Origin: Treponema sp.
GTDB lineage: Bacteria; Spirochaetota; Spirochaetia; Treponematales; Treponemataceae
Length of the DNA stretch: 6,482 nucleotides
Reading direction: 5' to 3'
NCBI GenBank assembly: GCA_017613485.1
Contig: JAGADS010000356.1
Coordinates: 1 to 6,482, forward strand
Shown here: in pieces, positions 5,091 through 6,482 of the stretch
Numbering within the stretch: the stretch's first letter is position 1
Layout: each line of letters begins with the position of its first letter
Made by a program: the position numbers and the translations under genes
The notes under the pieces: model-generated
Databases searched by the model: none
What the model saw: only the letters and a program-made list of their open reading frames with translations
Told to the model about the DNA's origin: nothing

Positions 5091-6482
5091 TTACAGGATT
5101 CCGAAGATGTCCAGGTATCCTGCAACGAATACTGCAAGTATGATGATCGGGGCAAGCCATTTCAGGTAGAACTGAATGATCTTTGACTTGGGGAATTTTA
5201 TGCCGGTGCCTGTATCGGCCTCGGTAATGAAATTCTTCCAGCCCCAGCCACGCTTGTGCATACAGAAGCAGAGGAATACCAGCGATCCGATTGGCAGAAG
5301 GTTCTGGCTTACGATAAAGTCTTCCAGTGCATCAATAGAGCCGATGTGGGAGCCGAAGTGGATGTTTGACCATTCATTCATACCCAGTGCGGCAGGAGTT
5401 GAAAGGATAATCAGTGCGACAAAGTTTACAAGAACTGACTTTGTCCTGCTCCAGCCGAATTTGTCCATCGGGAATGCAACAATGTTCTCGAACACCGCGA
5501 TTACAGTTGAAAGAGCCGCAAATGACATGAACAGGAAGAAGAATCCTCCTACAACACGTCCTGCAACAGGTCCCATGGCATTGAATATGTTTGGAAGTGA
5601 TACAAATGCAAGACCTGCTCCAGAGCTAGGCTGAACACCAAAGGCAGCACAGGCAGGGAAGATGATGAGTCCGGCACAGATTGCAACAAATGTATCAAGA
5701 CCGATTACACGCAGTGACTCTCCAGTCAGGGAATTGTCTTTTCCTATATATGACCCGAAGATTTCCATTGAACCGATACCAAGGCTCAGAGTAAAGAATG
5801 CCTGACCCATGGCAGCGTAGATTGTATCAGCTATTCCATGTCCGTCGGCACCGTTTCCGTTTACAAGGGCCGTAAAGTCAGGCTTCAGGTAGAATTTGTA
5901 GCCTTCAAGTGCTCCAGGAATTGTCGCCACATAGATTGCAAGGCCGATCATGATGATGAACAGGGCAGACATCATGAATTTCGTGATGCGCTCGACACCC
6001 TTCCTGAGTCCAAGCAGACATGCTCCGAAACCGATTACGATTACGACAACCATCCAGATAAGCAGTGTCTTGTAATCCCCCACGGTGGCACCAAAAGCAT
6101 CCCCGATCTGATCCGGTGTCATGGTCGTGAATTTTCCGCTGACCGTCTCAAAGAAGTATTTGAGGAACCATCCGGAGACAACAGTATAGAACATCATCAG
6201 GAGGTAGTTTCCTGCAACCGCGAATCCTGAATACCAGTGCCATTTTGTGCCCTTTGGCTCAAGCTCATGGAATGCACCTGCGACACTCTTGCGTGAGGCA
6301 CGTCCAACAGTAAATTCGCAGATCATTACCGGTAATCCCAGGATCACGAGGAATGCCAGATAAATCAATACAAAGGCAGCTCCACCGTATTTTCCAGTAA
6401 TATAAGGAAATCGCCATACGTTTCCAAGTCCGATTGCACAACCCGCTGACAGAAGAAGAAAGCCAAGTCTGCTTCCAAGGGT
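5091..6482 (-). CDS. Neurotransmitter:sodium symporter (NSS/SNF, LeuT-fold) family transporter, 5' end outside the window
   Basis: Inner-membrane secondary transporter, expected to import an amino acid or related amine with sodium. 463 codons are visible and the frame stays open to the window edge; the TTG at 6368 is internal, since conserved TM1 lies upstream of it. TM1 reads SAGCAIGLGNVWRFP (visible residues 12-26), the NSS signature, so only a dozen or so N-terminal residues are likely missing. About 11 membrane segments follow, the usual bacterial number. Ligand-site landmarks by LeuT comparison: A16 and N21 in unwound TM1, FFTLSLG in TM6 (T231), S325-T326 in TM8 matching the Na2-site Thr-Ser pair. 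D263 in TM7 lies where LeuT has N286, an acidic residue perhaps serving in chloride-independent transport. C15 replaces the Ser or Asn common next to the substrate. Substrate cannot be read from the sequence. A terminator follows the stop at once. Confidence 0.93.
   Translation of the reverse strand, partial: TLGSRLGFLLLSAGCAIGLGNVWRFPYITGKYGGAAFVLIYLAFLVILGLPVMICEFTVGRASRKSVAGAFHELEPKGTKWHWYSGFAVAGNYLLMMFYTVVSGWFLKYFFETVSGKFTTMTPDQIGDAFGATVGDYKTLLIWMVVVIVIGFGACLLGLRKGVERITKFMMSALFIIMIGLAIYVATIPGALEGYKFYLKPDFTALVNGNGADGHGIADTIYAAMGQAFFTLSLGIGSMEIFGSYIGKDNSLTGESLRVIGLDTFVAICAGLIIFPACAAFGVQPSSGAGLAFVSLPNIFNAMGPVAGRVVGGFFFLFMSFAALSTVIAVFENIVAFPMDKFGWSRTKSVLVNFVALIILSTPAALGMNEWSNIHFGSHIGSIDALEDFIVSQNLLPIGSLVFLCFCMHKRGWGWKNFITEADTGTGIKFPKSKIIQFYLKWLAPIIILAVFVAGYLDIFGIL

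Noticed and set aside
5176..6230. Plus-strand open frames of 152 and 130 codons opposite the transporter gene.
   Set aside because: They are antisense shadows of a strongly conserved NSS coding sequence and resemble no known protein.
5091..6368. Start of the transporter at the TTG at 6368.
   Set aside because: The frame continues upstream through the conserved TM1 motif GLGNVWRFP to the window edge, so the true start lies outside.
1..6482. CRISPR array, tRNA or rRNA genes, phage or integrase modules.
   Set aside because: No regularly spaced repeats, cloverleaf-like sequence or recognisable mobile-element enzyme was found apart from the Rpn remnant.

Overview
The window reads as chromosomal DNA from a host- or gut-associated spirochaete, most likely Treponema-like. 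The grounds are a lipoprotein with a relaxed, spirochaete-style lipobox, a remnant of an Rpn-type (PD-(D/E)XK) nuclease/transposase gene, A+T-rich intergenic DNA with short dispersed repeats, and two moderate-GC metabolic genes. No rRNA or other taxonomic marker is present, so this is inference.

Layout, left to right. (1) Positions 1-148 hold a five-unit 7-bp tandem repeat that abuts the stop codon of a 25-codon minus-strand remnant of an Rpn-family gene, with its ribosome-binding site and a plausible promoter intact. (2) Positions 149-394 are non-coding and contain a perfect 18-bp palindrome and one copy of a short repeat with a hairpin. (3) Positions 395-2221 (minus) encode a 608-residue lipoprotein of unknown function. 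(4) A 178-bp divergent intergenic region carries candidate promoters for both flanking genes and a T7-CG-A7 palindrome. (5) Positions 2400-4811 (plus) encode a complete cytoplasmic family GH95 glycoside hydrolase (alpha-L-fucosidase, or possibly alpha-L-galactosidase) with all four catalytic-centre residues present. (6) A 279-bp convergent intergenic region contains three copies of a 16-base sequence; the outer copies are in inverted orientation, and each is linked to a hairpin. (7) Positions 5091-6482 (minus) encode most of a neurotransmitter:sodium symporter (NSS, LeuT-fold) that runs off the right edge.

The three large genes do not form an operon: the lipoprotein and GH95 are divergent, and GH95 and the NSS transporter are convergent. 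A shared role is not shown. The GH95 enzyme lacks a signal peptide, so it would act on short fucosylated or L-galactosylated oligosaccharides already imported. The NSS protein would bring in an amino acid or related solute by sodium symport.

The most interesting signal is non-coding: a repeat family with an invariant or nearly invariant 15-16-base head (TTGTCACRCGRATTC) followed by an 8-bp hairpin whose stem sequence differs between copies while pairing is kept, always around a C-TAC-G tip. Two copies bound a 198-bp segment as perfect 16-bp inverted termini, and a further copy forms the likely terminator of the transporter gene.
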